A DNA stretch of 64,000 nucleotides from Aureimonas pseudogalii (GTDB lineage: Bacteria; Pseudomonadota; Alphaproteobacteria; Rhizobiales; Rhizobiaceae), in contig NZ_JACIEK010000001.1 of NCBI RefSeq assembly GCF_014196835.1, forward strand, positions 942,283 through 1,006,282. Direction: 5' to 3'. Made by a program: the position numbers and the translations under genes. Shown here one piece after another: positions 8,047 to 16,642 of this stretch; position 1 is the stretch's first letter, and each line of letters starts with the position of its first letter. Below the pieces are notes generated by a model. The model searched no databases. It was not told the DNA's origin and saw nothing but the letters and a program-made list of their open reading frames with translations.

Positions 8047-9057
8047 ATGGCGCGCCGCGAGGGCGAGGGCGAGGGCGACGACGGGTTCGTGCTCCTGACG
8101 GTGCTCGTGGTGATCGTGCTCTTCGTCGGGCTCGCCGCCAGCCTTGCCGTGAAGTCGCGCCTGCTGGCGATGCAGGCGGCCAACCGCGGCGTCGCGACGC
8201 GCGCGCAGGCCCGCGTCGACGGTGCCGCGCTCTTCGTCGCCGACGCGCTGCGCCCCGTGCCCCGGCGCCCGCTCGACGCCGAGGCCGTTCTCGCCGCGGC
8301 GACCGCGGGCAGCACCGGCGCGAACGCCCCCGCCCCTGCTCTGCCCGCACCCCTGCCGCTGCCCGTCGACGGATCGCCGGTCGTCTGCCGGCTGTCCGAC
8401 GACGGCACGCGCCTCCTCGTCCGGGTGGTCGACCAGGGCGGGCTCGTCGATCTGAACGGCGCGCCGGTGGCGATGCTGCGGGCGGTCTTCGCCGCTGCCG
8501 GGCTCGACGGCCAGATCGCGCTGCGCCTCGCCGACGAGGTGGCCGACTTTCGCGATCCCGATGACGACCCGCAGGCGAACGGCGTCGGCGAACGCGCCCA
8601 ATATGCGCAGAAGGGCCTGCCCTGGGGGCCGCGCAACGGCGCCTTCGGCGATGTCGGCGAGATCGCCCAGCTTCCCTCGGCCGACCCCGCCGCGCTGGCT
8701 CGCATCCTGCCGCTGCTCACGGTGTGGAACCCGCGCGCCGGCGTCGATTTCACGGCGATGGACGTCGCCGCGCGCGCCCGGCTGGCCGCCGACGCGGCGC
8801 GCCAGCCGGACCTCGCCCGCTGGCAGCTCGCGAGCGAACGCGGCCGGTTCAGCGTCGAGATTCGGCTGATCGACCCTCGCGGCGTCGCCAAGGCGGCGCG
8901 CGGAGCCCTCGTCGGCTTCGACGGCGACACGCCCGGGGAGCTCCGCGTACAGCGCTGGTGGCGCCCGCTCTCGCAGCCCTCGTCCGGCGAGACCGAGGGC
9001 AACGACGCTCCCGTCTGCGGTTCGTTGCGAAGGGTGCTCGACATCGGAGGCCGATGA
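8047..9057 (+). CDS. gspK: Minor pseudopilin GspK
   Basis: A 336-residue pseudopilin, the largest of the set as expected for GspK. The leader is rich in Glu/Gly and ends at DDG|FVLLTVLVVIVLF. It lacks the +5 glutamate, a known hallmark of GspK, which caps the pseudopilus tip. The body contains LVDLNGAP, the GspK-type helical insertion and a DFRDPDDDPQANG segment that resembles the metal-binding loop of the family. It follows gspD by 6 nt. Confidence 0.9.
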   Translation: MARREGEGEGDDGFVLLTVLVVIVLFVGLAASLAVKSRLLAMQAANRGVATRAQARVDGAALFVADALRPVPRRPLDAEAVLAAATAGSTGANAPAPALPAPLPLPVDGSPVVCRLSDDGTRLLVRVVDQGGLVDLNGAPVAMLRAVFAAAGLDGQIALRLADEVADFRDPDDDPQANGVGERAQYAQKGLPWGPRNGAFGDVGEIAQLPSADPAALARILPLLTVWNPRAGVDFTAMDVAARARLAADAARQPDLARWQLASERGRFSVEIRLIDPRGVAKAARGALVGFDGDTPGELRVQRWWRPLSQPSSGETEGNDAPVCGSLRRVLDIGGR

Positions 9058-9173
9058 CCGCTCCGACCGGCGCGATTGCCGTGCATTCGGGCCGCGGGAT
9101 TCACCGGATCGCAAAGGCCGTCCGCTAGTCTCCGGCGATGATCGAGGAGCCGAAGCGGCCGAGAGGGAACACG

Positions 9174-9620
9174 ATGCAGCCGACAGCCGACACGCGGACG
9201 AACGAGGCGGCCCCCGAGGGCGAGGCGGGCTTCACGCTGGTGGAGCTTCTGGTGGTGCTCGCCATCATCGCGCTCGTCGGCACCCTGGTCGGTCCGCGCG
9301 TCCTCGGCTACATCGGCATGGCCAAGGCGGACACGGCGGCCTCGCAGATCCGCAACCTCGCCAGCGCGGTGGAGCTCTATTATCTCGACGCGGGGTCCTA
9401 TCCGACGGCGGACCAGGGGCTGGCGGCGCTGACGCAGGGCGACGGCACGCCGGGCTGGAACGGGCCGTACCTCAAGCAGTCCACCGGCACCCTGGACCCT
9501 TGGGGACGCGCCTATCTCTACGAGCCGACGGCGGGCAGCTTCCACATCGCCTCGCTCGGACGCGACGGCAAGCCCGGCGGATCGGGCGAGGACACCGACC
9601 TGTCGGGCGGCGGCAACTGA
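9174..9620 (+). CDS. gspG: Major pseudopilin GspG
   Basis: The main pseudopilus subunit, 148 residues from the ATG at 9174, which has a GAGAGGG ribosome site just upstream; an in-frame ATG at 9138 would add 12 residues. The leader ends at GEAG|FTLVELLVVLAIIAL (Glu +5). Next come the GspG signatures SAVELYYLDAGSYPT, QGLAAL and DPWGRAYLY. The C-terminal GRDGKPGGSGEDTDL is the calcium-binding loop region of GspG. It is the least ambiguous pseudopilin here. Confidence 0.95.
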   Translation: MQPTADTRTNEAAPEGEAGFTLVELLVVLAIIALVGTLVGPRVLGYIGMAKADTAASQIRNLASAVELYYLDAGSYPTADQGLAALTQGDGTPGWNGPYLKQSTGTLDPWGRAYLYEPTAGSFHIASLGRDGKPGGSGEDTDLSGGGN

Positions 9621-9668
9621 TGAAGCGCCGGCCGGCCCCGGCCGCGCACGGATAAGGCGAACGTCCCC

Positions 9669-10217
9669 ATGCCGACCGGCACCGCTCTAGACGCCGGCCT
9701 CGAGACGGCCTTTCTCGTGGCGCTCGGCGTGGCACTCCTCGCGGTCGCCGTGACCGATGCCCGCGAGCGCCGGATTCCCGACGTCTGGAACCTCGCGATC
9801 GCGCTCCTCGGCCTTGCGCGGCTGATCGCGCTCCACCCCGCGCAGTTCGTCGACCGACTGCTCGACGCGGCCGCGATCGGGTCGCTGCTGCTGCTGCTGC
9901 GCTGGGTCTACCGCCGGATGCGCGGCCGGGTCGGGCTCGGGCTCGGCGACGTGAAGTTCGTCGCCGCCGCCGCGCTGTGGACCGGCCTCTCCGACATGAC
10001 CCTCGTCATTCTTCTGGCGTCGCTCGCCGCCCTCGTGTGGCTGGGCGGGCTGCGGCTGGTCGGCGGTTCGGTCGGGCGCGGCACACGGCTCGCCTTCGGA
10101 CCGTTCCTTGCGGGCGCACTCTTCGCGGTTCTCGTCTTCGACGCCGCGTCGCCCGCCGCCGGCGACGAAGCCTGGCCGATCGAGGACCCCGCGGATTTCG
10201 GTTTGAGCGTACCGTGA
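9669..10217 (+). CDS. gspO: Prepilin peptidase (A24 family, short form)
   Basis: A polytopic aspartyl protease of the type IV prepilin peptidase family, 182 residues. Both catalytic aspartate motifs are visible: TDARERRIPD (about residue 28) and GLGLGDVKF (about 94). The N-terminal methyltransferase/zinc domain of classical PilD/GspO is absent, so it is a CpaA-like short form and may cleave without methylating. Its position 48 nt after gspG suggests it serves these pseudopilins. About six membrane helices are predicted by eye. Confidence 0.88.
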   Translation: MPTGTALDAGLETAFLVALGVALLAVAVTDARERRIPDVWNLAIALLGLARLIALHPAQFVDRLLDAAAIGSLLLLLRWVYRRMRGRVGLGLGDVKFVAAAALWTGLSDMTLVILLASLAALVWLGGLRLVGGSVGRGTRLAFGPFLAGALFAVLVFDAASPAAGDEAWPIEDPADFGLSVP

Positions 10218-10227
10218 CGGCTGCGCC

Positions 10228-11067
10228 TCACACCGCGCCGCGTCGATCCGGCCCCTCGTAGCGGGCCGCGCCCCGACCGGCCGGCATCAGCAGCAGGATC
10301 GCCGCCGCGGCGAGCGCCATGCCGATCAGCCAGAGCGCCATGATGGCGGCGAAGGACGCCGCATAGTTCCATTCGCGCAGCACGCCGAGCGCGAAGGCCA
10401 GCACCCAGGACGCCCCGGACACCGCGCCGCAGGCGACGAAGGAAACGCGCTCGCGTTTGCGCCAGCGCCCGTCGATCGAGCGGCCGAGCGATCGGGAAAA
10501 GGTCGGCAGAACGCGAATGTGCAGCATGAAGGCGTTCACCGTCAGCGCCGTGACGACGACGACCTTGGCCCAGATCTTCGGGTTGGTCAGGAAGGCGGGA
10601 TCGGCCAGCACCGCGAGCCAGGTGAGCGCGACGCCGGAGGCCCAGAGCAGGGCGAACCCCACGAGCACGATGCGTCCGCCGACCTCGAGATGTTCGCTCG
10701 CGTGGACCGGCGCACGCCCGCTGCGCAGCCACGCGAGCGCGGTGCCGTCGAGCGTCATGGCGGTGCCGAAGCCGAGGCAAAGGCCGACGAGGTGGATCAT
10801 GCGCAGCAGCGAGCGCAACTCGACGGGCGGCAGGAAGGCCGGCAGGAAGGCCGGCACGGCGGCGGCCTGCACCTTCTCGTGCAGGAAGTCCGGTGCGAGA
10901 AACCCGCGAAGGTCTGCGGACAGGTCGCTCGCCCCGGCGATCGCACAGGCACCGAGGAGAGAGGCCAGCGCGATCGGCAAGGTCAGGGCGCGCGGCCAGA
11001 TGCATGAATGTCCGGTCATCGATGCAAGCATCCGTCGGTGCAGAAAGGGTTCGTCGTCTTGGTGCAT
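10228..11067 (-). CDS. Multi-pass membrane protein of unknown function
   Basis: Up to 279 residues; starts at 11067 or at the in-frame ATG at 11019 are both possible. An N-terminal signal-like helix is followed by four or five more hydrophobic segments, the second beginning RMIHLVGLCLGFGTAMTLDG, with charged loops between. The arrangement (histidine in the first core helix, then IWAKVVVVTAL) resembles small CopD/DUF2214-type membrane proteins, but I do not recognise it securely. It contains a short tandem PAFLPAFLPP. It is convergent with gspO. Confidence 0.6.
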   Translation of the reverse strand: MHQDDEPFLHRRMLASMTGHSCIWPRALTLPIALASLLGACAIAGASDLSADLRGFLAPDFLHEKVQAAAVPAFLPAFLPPVELRSLLRMIHLVGLCLGFGTAMTLDGTALAWLRSGRAPVHASEHLEVGGRIVLVGFALLWASGVALTWLAVLADPAFLTNPKIWAKVVVVTALTVNAFMLHIRVLPTFSRSLGRSIDGRWRKRERVSFVACGAVSGASWVLAFALGVLREWNYAASFAAIMALWLIGMALAAAAILLLMPAGRGAARYEGPDRRGAV

Positions 11068-11597
11068 CGGAGTTTATGCGGCCAGCCTCAACAACGGTTT
11101 AAAGCGAGTCGCGAGATCAAGCGCTGAATTAGGAAGTCGTACTGACGATCGACTGGCGAACGCCGTGCGCAAGGGCCGAAGGATCTTGAACCTGGACTCC
11201 GATCCGGGTTCGCGGACATCGCTCTCGCGCGAAGGTCGGGCGGTCCTGCGCCCTCCCCCCGTCGACCCGGACCGCCCCCTTGCGCAGCGCAATAAAAGCA
11301 AGGGAACCTGCGACATTCCGGTCCGTTCTTCCCGCAACCGGCGGGTGTCTCGCCTGGACGGCGCGGAGGCCCCATGGGCGAGGATCAGCATGGGCGGAGA
11401 TCAGATCAGGGCACGAAGACGAAATTCGGCAGGCGACAGAAACGTTCGCCAGCCGATGGTTCGGCACGAAGCGACCTTGGCGGAAACGTCGTGAAGGACC
11501 ATTTCCCCTGAGCGCGGCTCACTCCGCCGTCTCTCGGGAAGCGGCAACCTTTCGCCAGGCCGCTTCCCTCCTTCTGCCCGAAGCGTGAAGCGTTCCC
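11068..11597. other. Intergenic region, no recognised gene
   Basis: About 530 nt between the membrane protein and the phospholipase D locus. The first 80 nt are less GC-rich than the surroundings. Several short ORFs on both strands (up to about 110 codons) overlap one another and have no recognisable motifs. Nothing further is supported. Confidence 0.5.
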
Positions 11598-11771
11598 ATG
11601 TCCTGCAGAACTGTTGCCGTCTCGGTGCTCGCCGTCCTCCGGACGGTCCCCGAAGTTCTTCTCGTCGTCTTCGCGACGCCGATCGCCACCGCCGCGCTCC
11701 GGCTCGGACGAGTGGCCCATGTCAAGGCCTGGCTCGGCCACGAATCGACTTCGACGGGGGTCGCGCGATGA
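11598..11771 (+). CDS. Small hydrophobic ORF overlapping the phospholipase D start
   Basis: A 57-codon frame beginning MSCRTVAVSVLAVLRTVPE, with a hydrophobic stretch VLLVVFATPIATAALRL and a basic/polar tail. Its stop overlaps the ATG of the phospholipase D gene (ATGA), the same coupling used by real gene pairs elsewhere in this window. No homology is recognised. It could be a small membrane protein or merely a translated leader. Confidence 0.4.
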   Translation: MSCRTVAVSVLAVLRTVPEVLLVVFATPIATAALRLGRVAHVKAWLGHESTSTGVAR

Positions 11772-13291
11772 CGACTCACAACCTGCAGGCGGCAAGCGTC
11801 GCCGAACCGGACGAGCGCGCCTCGCCGCTCCAGCCCGGCCACAACTGCCAGCGCATCGAGCGGGCGACCCGCGCCTCGGTGATCGTCGACGCCGACGACT
11901 ATTTCCGATGGGCGCGCGCCGCGATGCTGAAGGCGCGCCGGCGCATCGTCCTCGTTGGCTGGGATTTCGACGGGCGCATCACGCTCGGGCGGGGCGAGGA
12001 TGGCGACGAGGCGCCCGAGAAGGTCGGCGACTTCATCTACTGGCTGGCGCGCAACCGGCCCGAACTCGAAGTCTACCTGCTGCGATGGGATCTCGGTGCG
12101 CTGAAGACGCTGACGCGCGGCTCGACGATCTTCACCGTGCTGAAGTGGATGAGCCATCCGCGCATCCACACCAAGCTCGACGGCGCCCATCCCTTCGGCG
12201 GCTCGCACCACCAGAAGATCGTCGTGGTCGACGACAGCTTCGCCTTCTGCGGCGGCATCGACATGACCGAGGACCGCTGGGACACGCGCGAGCACCGCCA
12301 CGAGGACACGCGCCGACGCCGGCCGAACGGCACGATGTACAAGCCCTGGCACGACGCGACCACCGCCGTCGAAGGCCCGATGGCGAAAGCCATGGCGCAG
12401 GTCGCGCGCGATCGGTGGCACCATGCGGGCGGGCGGGCGATGGAGCCGGTGGAGGATCTGCCCTCCTGCTGGCCGGACGGCTTGCCCGCTCACTTCACCG
12501 ACATCGACATGGCGGTGTCGCGCTCGGCGCCCGAGATGCCCGGCGAGGATCCCGTGCGTGAGATCGAGGCGCTCTATGTCGATCAGATCGCCGGGGCCAA
12601 GCGCCTGATCTACGCCGAGAGCCAGTATTTCGCCTCGCGGCGCATCGCCGAGGCCATCGCCAAGCGACTGGACGAGGAGGACGGTCCCGAGATCGTCGTC
12701 GTCAACCCGCTGACGGCGCAGGGCTGGCTGGAGCCGATCGTGATGGACACGGCGCGCGCGCGCCTCGTCGAGGCGCTGCGCCGACGCGACCGGCACGGCC
12801 GCTTCCGCATCTACCATCCGTTCACCGACGGCGGCGAGGCGATCTACGTCCATGCCAAGATCCTGATCGTCGACGACCGGAGCCTCAGGATCGGCTCGTC
12901 CAACATGAACAACCGCTCGCTGCGGCTCGACACCGAATGCGACGTGACGATCGACGGGAATCTGGTCGGAAACGAGGGGTTGGGCGAGACGATCGTCGCG
13001 ATCCGCGACGACCTTCTGGCCGAGCACCTGGGCGCCGACACCCGGACGGTGGCGCAGCGGGTGGCCGCCACGGGATCGCTGATCGCGACCATCGAGGCGA
13101 TGCGCGGGCCGGGCAAGAGCCTGCGCCCCTACGAGACGCCGGACCTCAACGCGGTCGAGGAATGGCTGGCCGACAACGAGGTTCTCGACCCCGAGGGGCC
13201 GGAAGAGATGTTCGAGGCCTTCAGCGAGCGGGGCCTGTTTCGAAAGCTGCGCGGGCGCTTGCGAGCTCGCAGGCGCCCCGGCGCGAACTGA
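11768..13291 (+). CDS. Phospholipase D family protein (two HKD motifs)
   Basis: A 507-residue PLD-superfamily phosphatidyltransferase/hydrolase. Both HxKxxxxD motifs are intact: HHQKIVVVDD with GGID downstream in the first half, and YVHAKILIVDD with GSSNMNNRS in the second. The two motifs form one active site that proceeds through a phosphohistidine. There is no obvious signal peptide. The spacing and the C-terminal NEVLDPEGPE segment fit soluble bacterial PLDs acting on phospholipids rather than cardiolipin synthases, which begin with two membrane helices. The start at 11768 is chosen because the family N-terminus begins soon after. Confidence 0.88.
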   Translation: MTTHNLQAASVAEPDERASPLQPGHNCQRIERATRASVIVDADDYFRWARAAMLKARRRIVLVGWDFDGRITLGRGEDGDEAPEKVGDFIYWLARNRPELEVYLLRWDLGALKTLTRGSTIFTVLKWMSHPRIHTKLDGAHPFGGSHHQKIVVVDDSFAFCGGIDMTEDRWDTREHRHEDTRRRRPNGTMYKPWHDATTAVEGPMAKAMAQVARDRWHHAGGRAMEPVEDLPSCWPDGLPAHFTDIDMAVSRSAPEMPGEDPVREIEALYVDQIAGAKRLIYAESQYFASRRIAEAIAKRLDEEDGPEIVVVNPLTAQGWLEPIVMDTARARLVEALRRRDRHGRFRIYHPFTDGGEAIYVHAKILIVDDRSLRIGSSNMNNRSLRLDTECDVTIDGNLVGNEGLGETIVAIRDDLLAEHLGADTRTVAQRVAATGSLIATIEAMRGPGKSLRPYETPDLNAVEEWLADNEVLDPEGPEEMFEAFSERGLFRKLRGRLRARRRPGAN

Positions 13292-13306
13292 GGGAGACCG
13301 GGCTTG

Positions 13307-13759
13307 CTAAGGGCGACCGAGCGCCGCGCCCATCGAACCCGCTGCCGTAGCGGCGCCGTCGTTCGCGCGCTTGCCGGGCCGAGGCTCACGCAACAAGTCC
13401 AATGCCTCGCCGAGCTTTCCCATGTCGATCGGCTTGGTGAGGATCGCCAGCGAAAGGTGGCCATAGTCGGCGGCGACCTCGGCCTGTCCGGTCAGGAAGA
13501 TCGACGGGATGCCCCGCTCGTGCAGCCATTCGGCGGCGGCCGGACCTGTGCGCCCGTCCACCAGGTCGATGTCGATGAGGGCGCCGTCGAACGCCAGTTC
13601 GCCGCCGCTGGCACGGAGCGCGGCGAAACTGTCGAAGGAGCCGACCACGGCATGTCCGAGATCCTCGACCATCTGTTCGACATGGAAGACGATGAGCGGA
13701 TTGTCCTCGACATGCAGGATGCGCAAGGGAGCGGGGCGGGGCGGGGCGTCGTCGTTCAT
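13307..13759 (-). CDS. Single-domain response regulator
   Basis: A 150-residue CheY-like receiver without an output domain. The acidic pair is at ED (18-19), the phospho-acceptor is Asp63 in GALIDIDLVDG, the conserved Thr is in SIFLTGQ and the Lys is in LTKPID. It lies 22 nt after the HWE kinase gene and is the last gene of the kaiC operon, so it is the likely phosphorylation target of that kinase. Stand-alone receivers usually act by protein contact or as a phosphate sink. Confidence 0.9.
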   Translation of the reverse strand: MNDDAPPRPAPLRILHVEDNPLIVFHVEQMVEDLGHAVVGSFDSFAALRASGGELAFDGALIDIDLVDGRTGPAAAEWLHERGIPSIFLTGQAEVAADYGHLSLAILTKPIDMGKLGEALDLLREPRPGKRANDGAATAAGSMGAALGRP

Positions 13760-13781
13760 GCGCCACCAACGCAGTCTGCCG

Positions 13782-14831
13782 TCAGGGGTTGCCCGCGACC
13801 CGCGAAAGAGGCCCCGACGCCTCGCAGATCAACCCCGCCCGGTCGAAGACGAGCGTCGGACTGCGGCCGAGCATGGCCTTCAGCGCCGACCGCAGATAGC
13901 GTGTGCCGTAGCCCACCCGCACGGGTTCCTCGACGGGCGGCCCGCCGCTCTCGGTCCATCTCATGGCGAGTTCCGCCCGATCGTCGCCGACGAGCGACCA
14001 TTCGAACGCGACGCGGCCCTCGGGCCGCGACAGCGCCCCGTACTTGATGGCGTTCGTCGCGAGTTCGTGCAGGCAGAGCGCCAGCGTCGTTCCCGCCTCG
14101 CGGGTGAGCAGGATCGCGGGGCCGCGAACCGCGATGCGTTCGAGCCCCGCCTGGCGATAGGGCTCGAAGGTCAGCTCGGCGATCTCCGACAGCGCCACGA
14201 CCTCGCCCTCGGCGCGGAAGACGGCCGAATGCACCTTGTCGAGCGCGCCCAGCCGACCGCGAAAGTCGGCGGCGAACCCGTCGAGGGTGGTCGCGCCGCG
14301 ACGCGTCACCTCGAAGATCGACGCGACGCTGGCGAGGATGTTCTTGACGCGGTGGTTCAGTTCGCGCCGCAGCTCGATCTCGCGCGAGATGTGATCGCGC
14401 ACGTCGCGCTGGCGAAGCCGCGCCAGCAGCGCCGACTGGACGCCGCTGACCAGTTCGACCGCCGTCACCGGGCGCTTGTAGAAGAGTTGTCGCGCCCGTG
14501 GCCAGGCGGCGCTGAGCTCGGCCTTGATCCGGGCATCGGGCGAGCCGCGATCGAGAAGCACGACGATCGGCATCTCCGACCACGCCTGCTGGCCTTGCAG
14601 ATGCGCGGCGACGGCCTCCATCACGGCACGCGTCAGCGCCTCGTGCGTCAGCAGGAGGACGCCGGGCGCCGCCGAAAGGCGGTCGGCGAGTTCCGCGATG
14701 CCCGACGCCACGTCGACGCCGATCTCGTGCTCGTCGAGCATCTTGGCCAGATACGCCGCGTCGCTTCGATAGGGCGCGAGCACCAGTACGTGGTCGAGCG
14801 CCGAGACGTCGTCGGGCCGGGGAACGTTCAC
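13782..14831 (-). CDS. HWE-family histidine kinase with degenerate N-terminal receiver
   Basis: A 349-residue soluble kinase. Residues about 12-135 resemble a receiver fold, but the phospho-acceptor position reads LLLTHEAL with no aspartate; FYKRPV keeps the Lys-Pro end, so it is a pseudo-receiver. The HWE kinase core follows: His160 in ELNHRVKN, HELATNAIKYGAL, and WTESGGPP supplying the Trp-x-Glu of the family name. The GTG start at 14831 overlaps the kaiC stop (GTGA). Coupling to kaiC and to a single-domain receiver suggests it reads out KaiC state, in the way pseudo-receiver kinases read the cyanobacterial clock; that function is inference. Confidence 0.9.
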   Translation of the reverse strand: MNVPRPDDVSALDHVLVLAPYRSDAAYLAKMLDEHEIGVDVASGIAELADRLSAAPGVLLLTHEALTRAVMEAVAAHLQGQQAWSEMPIVVLLDRGSPDARIKAELSAAWPRARQLFYKRPVTAVELVSGVQSALLARLRQRDVRDHISREIELRRELNHRVKNILASVASIFEVTRRGATTLDGFAADFRGRLGALDKVHSAVFRAEGEVVALSEIAELTFEPYRQAGLERIAVRGPAILLTREAGTTLALCLHELATNAIKYGALSRPEGRVAFEWSLVGDDRAELAMRWTESGGPPVEEPVRVGYGTRYLRSALKAMLGRSPTLVFDRAGLICEASGPLSRVAGNP

Positions 14832-16264
14832 GCTTCCGGAAGCGGGTTGTAGGGAACGACGCTGATCCCCGAACTCCGGATGAAGAGCTCGTGGACGTCG
14901 AGGTCGTGCGGGCCGTGGCGCTTCTTGACGACGGTGATGTTGCGCCGGAGCCGCCCGTCGTGCTCGGTGATGCGCAGCAGCAGCACCGTGTCGCCGAGGA
15001 AGCTGACGTCGACGTCGATCCCGACATTCTGCCCGAGCAGGCCGTGCTGGGCGACGATGAGCATCGTCAGCACGCCGGCCCGCGCCAGATATTTCAAGAG
15101 GGACTGGATGTCGCGAACGGCCTTCTCGCGATGCGGCAGCGAGTTGAGATAGCCCGTGAAGCTGTCGATCACGACGACGCGCGAACGCTCCGTCGAGACG
15201 ATGCCCTGCACCACCTGCGCGAATTCGCCCGGCGAGATCTCGTTGGGATTGAAGTCGCGGATGATGAGCTTGCCGCTCTCGTAGAACGGACGCAGCGCCA
15301 TGCCGAGGCCCTCGGACCGGCGGAAGAAGGTCTCCAGCCGCTCCTCGAACAGGAACAGCGCGACGCTCTCGCCCCGCTCCAGAGCGGCGGTGGCGTAGAG
15401 CGAGGCCATGGTCGACTTGCCGGTTCCGGACTGGCCGATGACGAGGGTGATCGTGCCCGATTCCTGCCCGCCCCCGAACATGTCGTCGAGCATCGCGACG
15501 CCGGACTTGATCAGTTCGGGCTGGGTCTGCTCGACCACCGCGCCGGGAACGATGCGCGGGAAGACCACGACCCCCTGCCCCTCGCGAATGGCCATGTCGT
15601 GATAGCCGTCGGCGATGGGAACGCCGCGCATCTTGCTGACCTCGATCCGCCGGCGCACCGCGCCGTAATCCTCCAGCGACTTGTGGAAGCGGATGACGCC
15701 GTGGGCGATGCCCTCGACCTCCTCGCCGTTCATCGACTGACCGTTCTGCGTGTCGAGCAGCAGCGCCACGACGTTGCGCTTGGCCAGAAACGCCTTGAAG
15801 CCGATCAACTCGCGGCGGAAGCGCGGCGTGTCGCCGGTGATGAGGCGGATCTCGAGGAGCGAGTCGTAGACGAGGCGGTTCGGCCGGTGCTCCTCGATGG
15901 CCCGCTCGATCGCCTGGCGCGTCTCGTCGAGCCGCAACTCGGCGGTCTGGAAGATCGTCTGGTCGGAGGCGCCGTTGACGCTGTCGGAGGCGGAAAGCTC
16001 CTCGACGCGAATGCCGTCCATCGTCCAACCGTGCGAATGGGCGATGCTTTCCAGCTCCGACTTGGTCTGCGAGAGGCTGACATAGATGCATGTCTCGCCC
16101 GCCGCGACGCCGGCGAGGAGGAACTGAAGGGCGGCGGTGGTCTTGCCCGCCCCCGGGGCGCCCTGCAGCATGTAGAGGTTGGAGGGCGGCAACCCGCCGC
16201 GCAGGATCTCGTCGAGACCGGGAATGCCCGAGGAAATCGGCGGAGGGGTCTTGCTCTCGGTCAT
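14828..16264 (-). CDS. kaiC: KaiC-like double-domain RecA-type ATPase
   Basis: A 478-residue protein with two KaiC domains. The first Walker A is GAPGAGKT (35-42) and the second GQSGTGKS (277-284). In cyanobacterial KaiC each domain has a catalytic Glu-Glu pair after the next strand. Here the CII pair is present (Glu307-Glu308 in FLFEERLE), but the CI position reads YVSLSQTK (Ser65-Gln66). The CII phosphorylation pair Ser431-Thr432 of Synechococcus KaiC aligns by hand with Ser421-Phe422. There is no kaiA or kaiB in the window. It starts an operon with a kinase and a receiver and diverges from paoABC. Signalling rather than a full circadian clock is the safer reading. Confidence 0.9.
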   Translation of the reverse strand: MTESKTPPPISSGIPGLDEILRGGLPPSNLYMLQGAPGAGKTTAALQFLLAGVAAGETCIYVSLSQTKSELESIAHSHGWTMDGIRVEELSASDSVNGASDQTIFQTAELRLDETRQAIERAIEEHRPNRLVYDSLLEIRLITGDTPRFRRELIGFKAFLAKRNVVALLLDTQNGQSMNGEEVEGIAHGVIRFHKSLEDYGAVRRRIEVSKMRGVPIADGYHDMAIREGQGVVVFPRIVPGAVVEQTQPELIKSGVAMLDDMFGGGQESGTITLVIGQSGTGKSTMASLYATAALERGESVALFLFEERLETFFRRSEGLGMALRPFYESGKLIIRDFNPNEISPGEFAQVVQGIVSTERSRVVVIDSFTGYLNSLPHREKAVRDIQSLLKYLARAGVLTMLIVAQHGLLGQNVGIDVDVSFLGDTVLLLRITEHDGRLRRNITVVKKRHGPHDLDVHELFIRSSGISVVPYNPLPEA

Positions 16265-16642
16265 CTCGTCTCCGCACGCCGCGTCCGGGGCGAAGGTGCC
16301 GGGACAGTCTCTTTGTCATCGGGGGCGCCGTCGGCAAATGCAAGCCCGGCCTGTGCCCCTGAAACCCCGCGTTCGGACGCGCCGACCGACCCCGATCAAC
16401 CCGAACGCAGGACACGATGCCGTCAGGACACGGGAGCCGAGCCCGCTCCCGTCGCATTCATGAGCCCACGATATAAGAGCATTTCGATTTCGACGGGTAA
16501 TGAACCCGCCAGTTTAGACTAGTTTCAATCTACGACGGAAATCTCGATGCCAGTCATCGGGTTTCACCGACCCACTTTCCGGCCCGTCCGCCGCCTGTGC
16601 GCGGACAGGGCCTGTCGGAAGCGCTCGACGAAAGAAAGAGCC
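16265..16642. other. Divergent kaiC-paoA intergenic region
   Basis: About 378 nt with no recognisable gene; it must hold the promoters of both operons. The part nearest paoA (16460-16550) is clearly less GC-rich and contains an imperfect inverted repeat at 16515-16532. Confidence 0.6.
16515..16532. promoter_or_regulatory. Candidate operator upstream of paoA
   Basis: TAGACT-N6-AATCTA is an inverted repeat with five of six positions paired, lying 110-130 nt before the paoA start in the AT-richest part of the divergent region. It fits a dimeric regulator site, but no adjacent regulator gene identifies the binding protein. Confidence 0.35.

Noticed and set aside
5848-9114. Very long minus-strand open frame opposite gspD and gspK
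   Set aside because: It is the antisense of two well-identified genes; its product is a His/Arg/Gly-rich low-complexity sequence with no motifs, as expected from GC-rich coding DNA read backwards.
11129-11467. 112-codon minus-strand frame in the 11.1-11.6 kb gap
   Set aside because: Overlaps several equally long frames in other phases and has no recognisable sequence.
14891-16522. 543-codon plus-strand frame opposite kaiC
   Set aside because: Shadow of kaiC; no motif and no ribosome site.
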